Assembly: GCA_016716085.1 (NCBI GenBank)
Contig: JADJWY010000001.1
Location: forward strand, 310,001 to 374,000
Length of the DNA stretch: 64,000 nt
Source: Hahellaceae bacterium
Lineage (GTDB): Bacteria > Pseudomonadota > Gammaproteobacteria > Pseudomonadales > Oleiphilaceae
Reading direction: 5' to 3'
Both the position numbers and the translations under genes were made by a program. Under the pieces are notes generated by a model. It did not search any database, had not been told where the DNA came from, and was given only the letters and a program-made list of their open reading frames with translations. Below, piece after piece: positions 15,955-25,244 of this stretch. Position 1 is the stretch's first letter; each line of letters opens with the position of its first letter.

Positions 15955-17621
15955 AGCGGGTCTGGCGTAACCCTATCGTCCTGGTCGGTTTGTGTCTGCT
16001 GCTGATTGCGGCAGCACTGATCGCCATTGGTTTCGCAGAGGTTCGCCAACGCACGCAGGCAGAACTGGATGGCCGGTTCGCAGACCTGGGTAAGCGGGAA
16101 ATTCGCTTTCAGCGACTACGTGAAGGGGTTGAGCACAGTGTCGCTCTGCTCCAGGCGAAGAGCCTCGCCCTATCCACCCGCCCTGCCTTTACGACCCCAG
16201 CGTTACCGATTCTGGAAACCTGGGTGCAGCAATCCCAAATGTCGCCAGCCCCTCATTGGCTGGAGCAGCGCTCCCAGGATGGCCATGCCGAAGCCTTGAA
16301 GCTGCTGCAACCAAATGACACGCCCCCAAATTGGAAAAATGATATCGGCATGCGTGTGGCACTGACGCTTCTGGACGAACTGCCGCATCATGCCCATGTC
16401 GTCAATACGAGTACCTGGGTCTATTTTCATTCAGCCAATCAGACCCTGGTCATTTCGCCGGCCCTTGAGGGGATTTCCATTGACCGGCCCAGCATTCTGA
16501 AGGCGATGCAGAGCAGTCACCTCGAAAAACAAGCCCGCCAATCAGCTGCTCGCTCGGACACTCCTTTCTGGACCTCAGTTTACGATGATGTGGCCGGGCA
16601 AGGGTATATCGCGAGCTATGTCTCCCCACTGAGTCTGGACGGCCAGTATCTGGGATTCCTGGCAATGGATCTGACCGTCCAGAATGCGCTCCAGGCGATA
16701 TCAGAGAAAACAGAGCCCAACAACCAGACGCTGTACTTGTTTAACCTCGAAACGGGGCTCGCCGCAACGAACCCGGACGAACCTCGTCTGACGCAAATCC
16801 AGAGTGAACTCCCCGAGCTGGGAACCCAATTGCGCGCCCAAACGTCAGACCGGGGTACACTGAAAGTCGGTACCGATGTCATTTTCTGGCAACGCTTTTC
16901 CAATAGCCCACTGGTCCTGGTTCTGGTGGCAGACGAAGCACGGATACAGGCGGGAATCTGGACCAGCCTGGGCCACAGTATCGCCATGCTCGGCATACTG
17001 TTTCTGCTGTCGGCAGTCGGGGTGCTGTTTTTAACTTACCGTTCGGTTCAGCGTGAACAGCATTATCTTCAAACCATGGAGCAAATGGCCTTTCACGATC
17101 CTCTCACCGGACTCATGAACCGACGCGCAATTGAAAAACGTTTTGCCGAATTACGGGCACAGGCCATTCGCCAAAACATGAAACTCGGCGTCCTGCTGGT
17201 CGATGCCGATCATTTCAAGCGTATCAACGACCAAATGGGACATGGCACGGGAGATGAAGTGCTGAAAGCCATCGCGTCCGAGCTGGCGAACACCCTGCGG
17301 GAGACCGATGCGGTAGGACGGATTGGTGGTGAAGAGTTCCTCGTCGTGCTGATGGGCAACCCCAACCTGTTTCTGGGGGTCGCCGCAGAACGCTTCCGTC
17401 AGAAAATTGAAAGCATGAAAATTCAGACAACCACAGCGGGAGAAGTTGCCGTAACCGTCAGTATCGGAGCACACCCGCTGAACCTGGAGCAGGAAACGCT
17501 GGATGTGGCCCTTTCGATTGCCGACAAGGCGCTTTACCGCGCCAAGGCTCAGGGCCGTAACCGCGTGGTTTTATCCACGGCCCTTGCCCCCCGTAACCCG
17601 AGGTCAAACCAGAGCGCCTGA
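15951..17621 (+). CDS. Membrane diguanylate cyclase (GGDEF)
   Basis: 556 residues. TM1 is at residues 9-27 and TM2 at about 342-364, enclosing a roughly 310-residue periplasmic sensor region of Cache-like character. The cytoplasmic GGDEF domain (about 380-550) has an active-site GGEEF at 459-463 and an inhibitory I-site RETD at 450-453, exactly five residues before it, so it should make c-di-GMP and be feedback-inhibited. It is translationally coupled to the MFS-PlsC gene (ATGA overlap), which hints that envelope lipid state and c-di-GMP may be linked, but that is inference. Convergent with the yjdM-like gene. Confidence 0.92.
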   Translation: MKRVWRNPIVLVGLCLLLIAAALIAIGFAEVRQRTQAELDGRFADLGKREIRFQRLREGVEHSVALLQAKSLALSTRPAFTTPALPILETWVQQSQMSPAPHWLEQRSQDGHAEALKLLQPNDTPPNWKNDIGMRVALTLLDELPHHAHVVNTSTWVYFHSANQTLVISPALEGISIDRPSILKAMQSSHLEKQARQSAARSDTPFWTSVYDDVAGQGYIASYVSPLSLDGQYLGFLAMDLTVQNALQAISEKTEPNNQTLYLFNLETGLAATNPDEPRLTQIQSELPELGTQLRAQTSDRGTLKVGTDVIFWQRFSNSPLVLVLVADEARIQAGIWTSLGHSIAMLGILFLLSAVGVLFLTYRSVQREQHYLQTMEQMAFHDPLTGLMNRRAIEKRFAELRAQAIRQNMKLGVLLVDADHFKRINDQMGHGTGDEVLKAIASELANTLRETDAVGRIGGEEFLVVLMGNPNLFLGVAAERFRQKIESMKIQTTTAGEVAVTVSIGAHPLNLEQETLDVALSIADKALYRAKAQGRNRVVLSTALAPRNPRSNQSA

Positions 17622-17626
17622 ACGCT

Positions 17627-18196
17627 TCAGGACTTCTTGACGTAGCAGGTCAGGAGAACGATGCGAGTACCGTTTACCTTGCCTTCGATATGCTCAGGGT
17701 TATCCGTCAACGCAATACCTCGCACGGCCGTTCCCCGCTTAGCCGTAAAGTTGGCTCCCTTCACATCGAGATCCTTAATAATCGTCACGGTATCGCCCGC
17801 CTGCAGCACGGCACCGTTGCAGTCGCGGGTCAGCGCGGCGGCTTCAACCCCCACCGAGCTATCGGCTGCTGCCCATTCCGCCAGGTCCTCATCCAGATAG
17901 AGCATGTCCAGCAAATCCTGCGCCCAGCTTTCGCCACTGAGTCGCTTGAGCATCCGCCAGGCCATTACTTGCACGGCGGGTACCGCGCTCCACATGCTGT
18001 CGCTGAGTCCTCGCCAATGTCCGGCTTCAATCAATGCAGGCTGATCAAGTTGGGTTTTGCAGGTGCCACAGACCATGATTTCGGCATCCGGGCGTCCCTC
18101 TGAGGCCGGCACGGCGTAGATCGTAAGATTTTCTACGCCCATACACAGTTCGCACTGTCCCCCACACCGCTCACGCACCTGCTGTTCACTTGCCAT
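17627..18196 (-). CDS. PhnA/YjdM family zinc-ribbon protein
   Basis: 189 residues with the PhnA/YjdM layout: an N-terminal zinc ribbon (CELC and CGTC pairs, about residues 15-45), a middle helical insert, and a C-terminal SH3-like beta domain (VLQAGDTVTIIKDLDVKG, GTAVRGIALTDNPEHIEGKVNG). Despite the gene name, the family is not the phosphonoacetate hydrolase of the same symbol; its function is unclear. E. coli YjdM is 111 residues, so this is the longer form with an inserted helical segment. ATG at 18196 is preceded by GAGGG. Divergent from the chemoreceptor gene. Confidence 0.85.
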   Translation of the reverse strand: MASEQQVRERCGGQCELCMGVENLTIYAVPASEGRPDAEIMVCGTCKTQLDQPALIEAGHWRGLSDSMWSAVPAVQVMAWRMLKRLSGESWAQDLLDMLYLDEDLAEWAAADSSVGVEAAALTRDCNGAVLQAGDTVTIIKDLDVKGANFTAKRGTAVRGIALTDNPEHIEGKVNGTRIVLLTCYVKKS

Positions 18197-18344
18197 TCTT
18201 TTACCCTCAAAAGCGCCGAAACAAAACGCGCATTATGCGCCTTTTAGCTCAGCGTTAACAGCCGGGTCAGAGTTTGCACAGGGCCGTCCCTTGGGCTATA
18301 CACTATGGGGCCAGTCTGTTTTTCTTCACACCAGGAGTAGACGC

Positions 18345-19994
18345 GTGTCGGCGGAGACCAGCGTTCAAAAATTCAACCTTAAGACGCGCATCGTCCTGTT
18401 TTCAGCCTTGACCCTACTGGTCACTCTGAGCATTTTTTCGTACATGAATCTCCGTGGAAAAGCTCAGGATATTCAGAACGCCATTGATGTTCGCCTGATG
18501 ACTGCTGCGCAGGCAGTTTCCCGTATTTTGGGGGAGGACTACTTCAATCTGCACCATGATGAAGGTGTCGTGCCACTCGATGAGTACAAACACAACACTA
18601 TCTTCCTCGGCAACTATGCCAAAGATGTTGGTCTGGTCTATGTGTATGCCATGACGGTACGTGACGATGAGGTCATCTTCGTCGCTGACGGCGCGCTAGC
18701 TGAGGAAGTCGCAAACGACAGTTACAGTCATTATATGCAGGTCTATACAGATGCCAGCCCTGCCGTCATGAAAACCTGGCAAACCCAGGCTCCGCAAACC
18801 GATGAATATACGGACAGCTACGGCACTTTCCGCTCAATCTTTATCCCCTACACCGCCCCTAACGGTAATCGCTACGTCTTTGGCGCAGATATGGCCACCA
18901 CAGAGGTTGCCTCCCTGATGCAGCAGGCCCGCTTCTCAGAGCTGGGCCTGCTCTGTTTTTTTCTTTTACTCGGCGTCGCACTTTCGTGGCTGTTTGCCTC
19001 GGTCATCGTGGGTCGCATTCGGGGGATTACGGAGCAGATTCAAAAAGTGGCCGATACCCGGGACTTTACACTGCGCCTGGAAGCAAAGTCATCAGATGAG
19101 ATGGGCCTGATGACCCGCAGTTTTAATCGCTTACTCGATTCATTGAAAACAGCCATCAGCGAAGCACATGCCAGCGCCAATGACAACCTGCAGCTGGCCC
19201 AGCAATTTGAAACATCGTCCATCCAAATGAACGAACATCTGGAGAGCAGTGTGCGCCATGTCACCGATGTCAGTGGTCACGCCGAGAGCATTGCTCAACA
19301 GGCGACGGAGTCGGCCAGTAACGCCCGCAGAGTACGCACTGAAATTGAAGAGTCCGGCACACAGATCAGTCAGGCACGGGTGGAACTCGACCGTATGGTG
19401 TCCGGCATCCATCAGAATGCCGAATTCAGCCGGGAGCTGGTGGTGGAGCTGAATGGGCTGTTGCAACATGCGCAAAAAATCGGCTCCGTTCTGAATATGA
19501 TTATCAGTGTTTCTGATCAAACCAATTTGCTGGCATTGAACGCCTCGATTGAAGCTGCGCGCGCGGGGGATCAGGGACGCGGATTTGCGGTGGTCGCCGA
19601 CGAAGTCCGGAGTCTGGCCAACAAAAGCAAGGACACGCTGGGCGAATCTAACCGTATCATTGACGAGGTCGTAGAAGGCATTGACCGGGTCGCACAGCGG
19701 ATTACCGCATCCCACCAGCGTGCAGACGAGCTGGTTGCCTCTTCACGCGAAGCATTACAGTCCATCGACAATACCGCGCAGTTGATGCAGAGGCTGAGGC
19801 AGGAAGTCACTGTTGCAGCGCGGGGGGCCGATGAAATTCGGGAAGCGGTCGAGGATATTACCCGCGATATGGAATTGATTGAAACCGCCGTAAAGCAAAG
19901 TGCCGCGTGCGCGGGTGAAATTAAAACGGAAGCCACCCGAATGGAAGACCAGTCCACTGCACTGGCTGAACGTCTGCACCGTTTTCAGACCTGA
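18345..19994 (+). CDS. Methyl-accepting chemotaxis protein
   Basis: 549 residues. TM1 (about 16-36) and TM2 (about 203-225) flank a periplasmic domain of some 165 residues with a single-Cache-like pattern (DVGLVYVYAMTVRDDEVIFVADG; YRFVFGAD-type end). A HAMP domain follows (VIVGRIRGITEQIQ), then the coiled-coil signalling domain whose hairpin tip reads DQTNLLALNASIEAARAG, the CheA/CheW-contact sequence common to all MCPs. The GTG at 18345 has AGGAG seven bases upstream and is better than the TTG at 18291. No C-terminal CheR-docking pentapeptide is seen. Ligand unknown. Monocistronic. Confidence 0.93.
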   Translation: MSAETSVQKFNLKTRIVLFSALTLLVTLSIFSYMNLRGKAQDIQNAIDVRLMTAAQAVSRILGEDYFNLHHDEGVVPLDEYKHNTIFLGNYAKDVGLVYVYAMTVRDDEVIFVADGALAEEVANDSYSHYMQVYTDASPAVMKTWQTQAPQTDEYTDSYGTFRSIFIPYTAPNGNRYVFGADMATTEVASLMQQARFSELGLLCFFLLLGVALSWLFASVIVGRIRGITEQIQKVADTRDFTLRLEAKSSDEMGLMTRSFNRLLDSLKTAISEAHASANDNLQLAQQFETSSIQMNEHLESSVRHVTDVSGHAESIAQQATESASNARRVRTEIEESGTQISQARVELDRMVSGIHQNAEFSRELVVELNGLLQHAQKIGSVLNMIISVSDQTNLLALNASIEAARAGDQGRGFAVVADEVRSLANKSKDTLGESNRIIDEVVEGIDRVAQRITASHQRADELVASSREALQSIDNTAQLMQRLRQEVTVAARGADEIREAVEDITRDMELIETAVKQSAACAGEIKTEATRMEDQSTALAERLHRFQT

Positions 19995-20111
19995 TTTCGA
20001 TTATACGCGGCACTCTGACGCTGTGAATGCGGCGCCGCACTCGACGGGGGCGAAAATTCGACCCAAACACGCTATGATACCGCCCCGACTTTCACTAAAG
20101 CCTGAACCTGC

Positions 20112-21765
20112 ATGCTTCGTCTGACTGAACTCCGCATTCCTCTTGATCCATCGGCCCAGCAAACAGATGCCGATTATGAGCAATTGGCCCGTGAAGCCGC
20201 ACTCGCCAAGCTCGGTTTGGCCCCGCAGGACCTAACAGCCTTTACGGTGTTCAAACGCGGTTACGATGCGCGCCAGCGTCGGGCGATCCAACTGGTCTTC
20301 ACGCTGGATATCGACTCCCCGCGCGTGCCCGAACTCCTTGCCCGTTTTCAGGAGGATCCGCATGTCATGCCCTCTCCAGATACCCGTTATCAGTTTGTGG
20401 CGCAGGCACAGGCGAACTTCGGCACAGAGGCCTCGCAAGGCTTGCGTCCGGTGGTGATAGGCTTTGGCCCCTGTGGTCTGTTCGCTGGGCTGCTGCTGGC
20501 ACAAATGGGCTTCCGTCCGATCATACTGGAGCGGGGTAAAGATGTGCGGCGTCGAACACAGGACACCTGGGGACTCTGGCGAAAGCGCCAATTAAACGAA
20601 AATTCGAACGTCCAGTTTGGCGAAGGCGGCGCCGGCACTTTTTCAGACGGGAAACTCTACAGCCAGATTAAAGATCCGGCCTTTCGCGGACGCAAAGTGC
20701 TGACAGAGTTTGTCGCAGCAGGCGCACCCGCTGAGATCCTCTATCTGAGCAAGCCCCACATCGGCACCTTCAAACTGGTGACCATGATCGAGCAAATGCG
20801 CCACACCATTGAGCAGCTCGGCGGCGAAATCTGCTTTGAAACTCAGGTCACCGATCTCGATATTCAGGGCGGCGCCTTGCAAGGGCTGACCCTGCAGAAT
20901 GGTGACTATTTAGCCACCCACCATGCCGTGCTTGCGGTCGGTCACAGTGCACGTGACACCTTCCGAATGTTGCATGCAAAAGGGGTTTACATTGAAGCCA
21001 AAGCATTTTCCGTCGGCTTTCGGGTGGAACACCCACAGTCTGTGATCGACACCTGCCGATTTGGTCCCTTTGCGGGAAATCCAACCCTCGGCGCGGCGGA
21101 CTACAAGCTCGTGCACCACTGCAAGAATGGTCGGGCAGTCTACAGTTTCTGCATGTGTCCCGGTGGCACCGTCGTGGCCGCCACCTCTGAACCGGAACGC
21201 GTGGTGACCAATGGCATGAGCCAATATTCACGGAACGAGCGCAATGCCAATGCGGCGCTTGTCGTGGGGATTTCGCCTGAAGACTTTCCAGGCAACGATC
21301 CCTTAGCGGGCGTTGATTTTCAGCAGGCACTGGAGAGCCGGGCCTTTGTTCTGGGTGGCCGCAATTACAATGCGCCAGCCCAACGCATCGGCGACTTTCT
21401 GGCCGGTCGACCCTCGACCTCACTCGGCAGCGTTGAACCCTCCTATAAACCGGGTGTGACGCCCTGTGACTTAAGCGAAGCCCCGCCTGACTATGCCATC
21501 GAAGCCTTACGCGAGGCCCCGCCTGCCTTTGATCGCAAAACTAAAGGGCTTTGCCATGGATGATGCCGTGCTGACGGGGCGTCGAAACCCTGCGTCTTCA
21601 CCCATACGGATCAAACGTGGCCCGGACTACCAGAGCATCAACGTCAAAGGACTGTTCCCAGCAGGCGAAGGCGCCGGTTACGCAGGCGGCATTCTGTCTG
21701 CCGGCGTGGACGGAATCGAAGTGGCAGAGGCCGTGGCGCGTGATCTCGCGCACCTCGTCAGCTAG
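20112..21765 (+). CDS. FAD-dependent NAD(P) oxidoreductase, frame interrupted near the 3' end
   Basis: The intact product would be about 550 residues of the FAD-dependent dehydrogenase family that resembles COG2509. It has an N-terminal ferredoxin-like segment, a Rossmann FAD site (PVVIGFGPCGLFAGLLLAQMG, about 113-133), FGEGGAGTFSDGKL, and a C-terminal KGLFPAGEGAGYAGGILSAGVDG. The first frame stops at 21563 and the last 70 residues continue in another frame to 21765. Removing one A from AAAA (21537-21540) and one G from GGGG (21576-21579) and adding one base near 21590 gives an uninterrupted family-like sequence (DRKLKGFAMDDAVLTGVETRASSPIRIKRG in meaning, shown here as joined pieces). Three indels in 55 bases point to sequence error rather than evolution. 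Substrate unknown. Confidence 0.82.
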
Positions 21766-21780
21766 TCGCGTGCGGAGGAG

Positions 21781-22134
21781 TCATTTCACCTTGCGGCAAC
21801 TCACCTCGATCTGCAATCGCGTAACCGTGCGTCGAATCGGCGCACTGACCACCTTCTCGTCGCCCGGCTGTAGGACGACTTTGCGCTCAACCGGCTTTTC
21901 GGGCCCATTGCGGAAAGTCGCCGAGCAACGCACAGCGCCCTCTTCGCCATTGGCGAGCGCCATAACGGCCTGATTACGCAACACTGTTTCTTCATGGGAG
22001 ACCGACAGTTCGGCGATGTCCATCGTCACATCAATCGGCGCAAAATCCGTGGCGCTTGTAGCGGAGGCCATTGCAGCCAATATCCCCACGGCGCCATAGC
22101 CTATCCATCGTTGAATCACGTTTGCGTTTCTCAT
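21781..22134 (-). CDS. Small secreted hypothetical protein at the end of the peptide ABC operon
   Basis: 117 residues with a probable signal peptide (positive NANVIQRW, hydrophobic GYGAVGILAAMASATSA, cleavage around residue 28). The mature 90-residue part has two cysteines (RCSATF and SCRKVK) that could form a disulfide, and an all-beta look (RKVVLQPGDEKVV). I do not recognise the family; similar small periplasmic proteins occur in pseudomonads without known function. The ATG overlaps the stop of the upstream ATPase gene (ATGA), so it is translationally coupled to the transporter and is the last of six genes. Confidence 0.65.
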   Translation of the reverse strand: MRNANVIQRWIGYGAVGILAAMASATSATDFAPIDVTMDIAELSVSHEETVLRNQAVMALANGEEGAVRCSATFRNGPEKPVERKVVLQPGDEKVVSAPIRRTVTRLQIEVSCRKVK

Positions 22135-22901
22135 GCGCTTGTCTCCTGTTGTTTTGCCTGATATTCCGGTACAGGACAGGCTTCCAGCAACTGTCGTGTA
22201 TAGTCATGGCTTGGGTTTTCAAACACGGTCGCGGTGTCGGCCAGTTCAACGCGAACGCCGCGATTCATGACTAACACCCGATCTGCGATTTGCCGCACTA
22301 CATTCAGGTCATGCGTAATAAACAGCAGACTTACCCCTTTTTCATCACGCAGGCGCTTCAGCAAGGCCAGAATCTGCGCCTGAATCGACACATCCAGCGC
22401 CGAGACCGGCTCATCGCAGACAATCAGATCCGGTTCCATGCACAGTGCTCTGGCAATCACCAGACGCTGCCGCTGCCCACCAGAGAGCTGGTGTGGCAAA
22501 CGGTGACGGTGAAAAGACTGCAGCCCCACTTCAGCCAGCCAATGATCAATCGCGACATCGGTCACCTTCTTGCCGCTGAAGCGCAAGGCCTCTGCTAATA
22601 CGTCGGCACTGCTAAAGAAAGGATTTAGCGCGCCGAGCGGGTTCTGAAAAATCATCTGAATGCGTTTTCCCCAGATGCGAAATTCCGTTTTACCGTAACG
22701 ATTGGGTAAGGATTCGCCCTTCAGGGCAATCGAACCGGAGGATTTTTCTTCGAGGCCCGCAATGATGCGACCGACGGTCGTTTTGCCGGAACCGCTCTCA
22801 CCAACCAGCGCCAGAATTTCTCCGGCCCTGACATCAAAACTGATGTCATTGACAGCCATAAACGATCCAAAACGTTTACTGACACCCTCAATCGTCAACA
22901 T
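22131..22901 (-). CDS. Peptide ABC transporter ATP-binding protein (OppF/DppF-like)
   Basis: 256 residues with Walker A GESGSGKT, signature LSGGQRQR, Walker B LIVCDEP and switch histidine FITHDL. It is the second ATPase of the oligopeptide/dipeptide importer. I start it at the ATG at 22901 (protein MLTIEGVSKRFG), which overlaps the upstream ATPase by 14 bases and has GAGGGGG before it; the frame is open further upstream without support. It lacks the long C-terminal oligopeptide domain that OppF often has, though FENPSHDYTRQLLEACP is present. Confidence 0.9.
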   Translation of the reverse strand: MLTIEGVSKRFGSFMAVNDISFDVRAGEILALVGESGSGKTTVGRIIAGLEEKSSGSIALKGESLPNRYGKTEFRIWGKRIQMIFQNPLGALNPFFSSADVLAEALRFSGKKVTDVAIDHWLAEVGLQSFHRHRLPHQLSGGQRQRLVIARALCMEPDLIVCDEPVSALDVSIQAQILALLKRLRDEKGVSLLFITHDLNVVRQIADRVLVMNRGVRVELADTATVFENPSHDYTRQLLEACPVPEYQAKQQETSA

Positions 22902-23913
22902 CCATCGCCCCCTCTTCGTCCACTCCCCGCACGGCAGCCGCCAGCACATCGGGTTTGCGATTTAACCAGCAGGCGACACGATGCCCTGCGGCTACCTCTG
23001 TTATTTCCGGTTTTTCCGCACAAATCACCATCGCCTCCGCGCAACGAAAACGGAAGGCACATCCGGTTTGTACTGCCGTCAAAGCGGGCGGCAATCCTGG
23101 AATGGGTGTTACAGGGACTGCTCCCGCCCGCCAGTTCGGTGTACATGCCATTAGGCCACGACTATAGGGATGGCTGAGGCGGGCAAAAAACTCTGCCCCA
23201 CTCGCCTCTTCAATCGTCCGTCCGGCATACATCACGGTCACGCGGTCGGCCATTTCAGCAACCACGCCAAGATCATGCGTAATCATCACCAGTCCAGCCT
23301 GACGCTCGCTTAGCAGGCTGCGTAAAAGGTCCAGAATTTCCGCCTGTACGCTGACGTCCAGCGCCGTCGTCGGCTCGTCCGCGATGACCAGATCAGGTTC
23401 GGTAATCAATGCCATTGCGATCATGGCCCTTTGCAACATGCCCCCGGAAAACTCATGCGGGTAAAACCGTGCGCGTTTTTCAGGTTCAACGATGCCCACG
23501 CGATCCAGCCATTCCACCGCGCGCACCCAGGCCGCTTTGCGAGAAAAGCCTTTATGGACCCGCAGTGGCTCTGCCAGTTGATCACCAATGCGTAACACGG
23601 GATTGAAGGCCGCCATCGCGTCCTGAAAAATCATACCGATAACCGGCCCGCGCAATTTACGGTAAGCATGCTCATCCAGCGTCAGCAGGGTCTCGCCCTC
23701 AAGGTGAAAGCGGTCGGCCTGAATGCGTGAACCTGGAGGTAAGAGCCCCATAACTGACATCATGGTCAGGGATTTACCGCAGCCACTCTCCCCCACCAAA
23801 CACAAGGTTTCGCCCCGACGAACGATCAAATCGGCACCCTGCACCGGATAGACCGGCCCCAACTCGGTCTTAAGCTCGACTTGGAGATTCCGTATTTCCA
23901 GAAGATGGTTCAT
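22888..23913 (-). CDS. Peptide ABC transporter ATP-binding protein (OppD/DppD-like)
   Basis: 341 residues with Walker A GESGCGKS, Q-loop MIFQDAMAAFNPV, signature FSGGMLQR, Walker B LVIADEP, and the C-terminal oligopeptide-transporter extension with its cysteine pattern (GCAFRFRCAEAMVIC). It pairs with the OppF-like ATPase to power the importer. Its ATG overlaps the stop of the permease gene (ATGA). Confidence 0.92.
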   Translation of the reverse strand: MNHLLEIRNLQVELKTELGPVYPVQGADLIVRRGETLCLVGESGCGKSLTMMSVMGLLPPGSRIQADRFHLEGETLLTLDEHAYRKLRGPVIGMIFQDAMAAFNPVLRIGDQLAEPLRVHKGFSRKAAWVRAVEWLDRVGIVEPEKRARFYPHEFSGGMLQRAMIAMALITEPDLVIADEPTTALDVSVQAEILDLLRSLLSERQAGLVMITHDLGVVAEMADRVTVMYAGRTIEEASGAEFFARLSHPYSRGLMACTPNWRAGAVPVTPIPGLPPALTAVQTGCAFRFRCAEAMVICAEKPEITEVAAGHRVACWLNRKPDVLAAAVRGVDEEGAMDVDD

Positions 23914-25244
23914 CCTTTTTGCTCCAGCGTCATGGCATCTCTCAGGCTGTCGCCCAACAGGTTGAAGATGAGCACGGTCAGGCTGATTGCCAGCGCCGGA
24001 AACAACATGATGTGCGGCTGGGTCAGCAAGCGGGCGAGGCCATCATTACACATCGCGCCCCAGCTGGGTGCCGGAGGCACAACCCCAAGGCCGATAAAAG
24101 ACAGAAAGGCTTCCGCGAAAATGGCCGAGGGAATGGCAAAGGTAAAGGTCACCAGAATACTGCCCATGATATTGGGCAGTAAATGCCGCGTAATCAGGTA
24201 GCCTCGCCCAGCCCCCATTAAGCGGGCGGCCTCCACATAAGGCATTTCACGCAGCTTCAGAATCTCACCCCGAACCAGACGCGCCGGAGAAGGCCAACCC
24301 AAAGCGATCATGGCAACCAGCATGGCCGTTATTCCGCTGTCGCCCGGCTCCGTACCCACAGCAACCCGAAACAGAATCATAAACAGGAGAAATGGTAGCG
24401 CGATCACGAAGTCGACCACGTTCATCATCATCGCATCTGCACGACCACCCAGCAGCGCAGAGGTCGCGCCGTACAACACACCAAAGAGAATATAGAACAA
24501 GGGCGCCACTAGCCCGATGAACAGCGAGGTTCGGCCGCCTTCGAGCATACGGGCGAGCATATCCCGCCCCAGGTGATCCGTACCCAAAGGATGAGCGGGA
24601 ATGGCGATCACGCCTTGCTCTGGCAACTGACTTAACGTCACAGCATACCGGCTAATCGCCAGCTGTGGGGTCACATGGACTTCCCAACGATCCAGCACGG
24701 CTTCATTTGCATCCAGCGCGATCACCCGATAGCGATATTTGCGGGATGTCAGGTTAAGACTGTCCTGATAGCCATTCACGGGTGCATTGACGGTCGCCAG
24801 TGGCAAACCAGGGATCGTCTCAGCGGTCTGCTGATCCGATCGAAAAATCTGGAAGCGCGCTGCATTGGGCAAAACCGGCCAGCGTAAGCGGACAAACTCC
24901 GTGTTGGCGGCCTCCACGATCAACGGTGACTCAGTCGCGGAATTCGGGGCCTGATCGTGAGCGACCTGATCTGACCAGGGTTCAAACGTATCAACGACCA
25001 CGGCTTCACTGGCGCCGACCGGCGGGTGTGAAATTTGATTAAGGTATTGTTGAGACGGATCAACTGACCAAAGCCAGGGACCCACTAACACCGCCGCCAC
25101 CAGCGCTATGAGCAGGCCCAGCGATAAGATGGCCTGAGGATCATGTCTCAGACGCCGCCAGACGGTCGGCCAATAGCGCGAAGAGGCGCCCAGGTTGATT
25201 TCAGTCTGATGATAGACCGCAGGCAGAAAACGCTCGTCTGTCAT
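23910..25244 (-). CDS. Peptide ABC transporter permease (OppC-like) with large periplasmic insertion
   Basis: 444 residues, against about 300 for usual OppC/DppC. TM1 is at about 39-59. The conserved HPLGTDHLGRDMLARM, which normally follows TM1 after 40-50 residues, comes only at residue 218. The inserted stretch, about residues 78-215, contains a fibronectin type III-like pattern (VRLRWPVLPNAARFQIFRS ... KYRYRVIALD). The rest is a standard permease with the EAA loop (EAARLMGAGRGYLITRHLLPN) and six segments in total. The insertion would lie in the periplasm, where the binding protein docks. The gene overlaps both neighbours by 4 bases (ATGA). Confidence 0.9.
   Translation of the reverse strand: MTDERFLPAVYHQTEINLGASSRYWPTVWRRLRHDPQAILSLGLLIALVAAVLVGPWLWSVDPSQQYLNQISHPPVGASEAVVVDTFEPWSDQVAHDQAPNSATESPLIVEAANTEFVRLRWPVLPNAARFQIFRSDQQTAETIPGLPLATVNAPVNGYQDSLNLTSRKYRYRVIALDANEAVLDRWEVHVTPQLAISRYAVTLSQLPEQGVIAIPAHPLGTDHLGRDMLARMLEGGRTSLFIGLVAPLFYILFGVLYGATSALLGGRADAMMMNVVDFVIALPFLLFMILFRVAVGTEPGDSGITAMLVAMIALGWPSPARLVRGEILKLREMPYVEAARLMGAGRGYLITRHLLPNIMGSILVTFTFAIPSAIFAEAFLSFIGLGVVPPAPSWGAMCNDGLARLLTQPHIMLFPALAISLTVLIFNLLGDSLRDAMTLEQKG

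Noticed and set aside
18273..18302. TTTGCA-18-TATACA as the chemoreceptor promoter
   Set aside because: Both hexamers are weak and spacing is long; a flagellar-type sigma28 site is also not visible, so no call is made.
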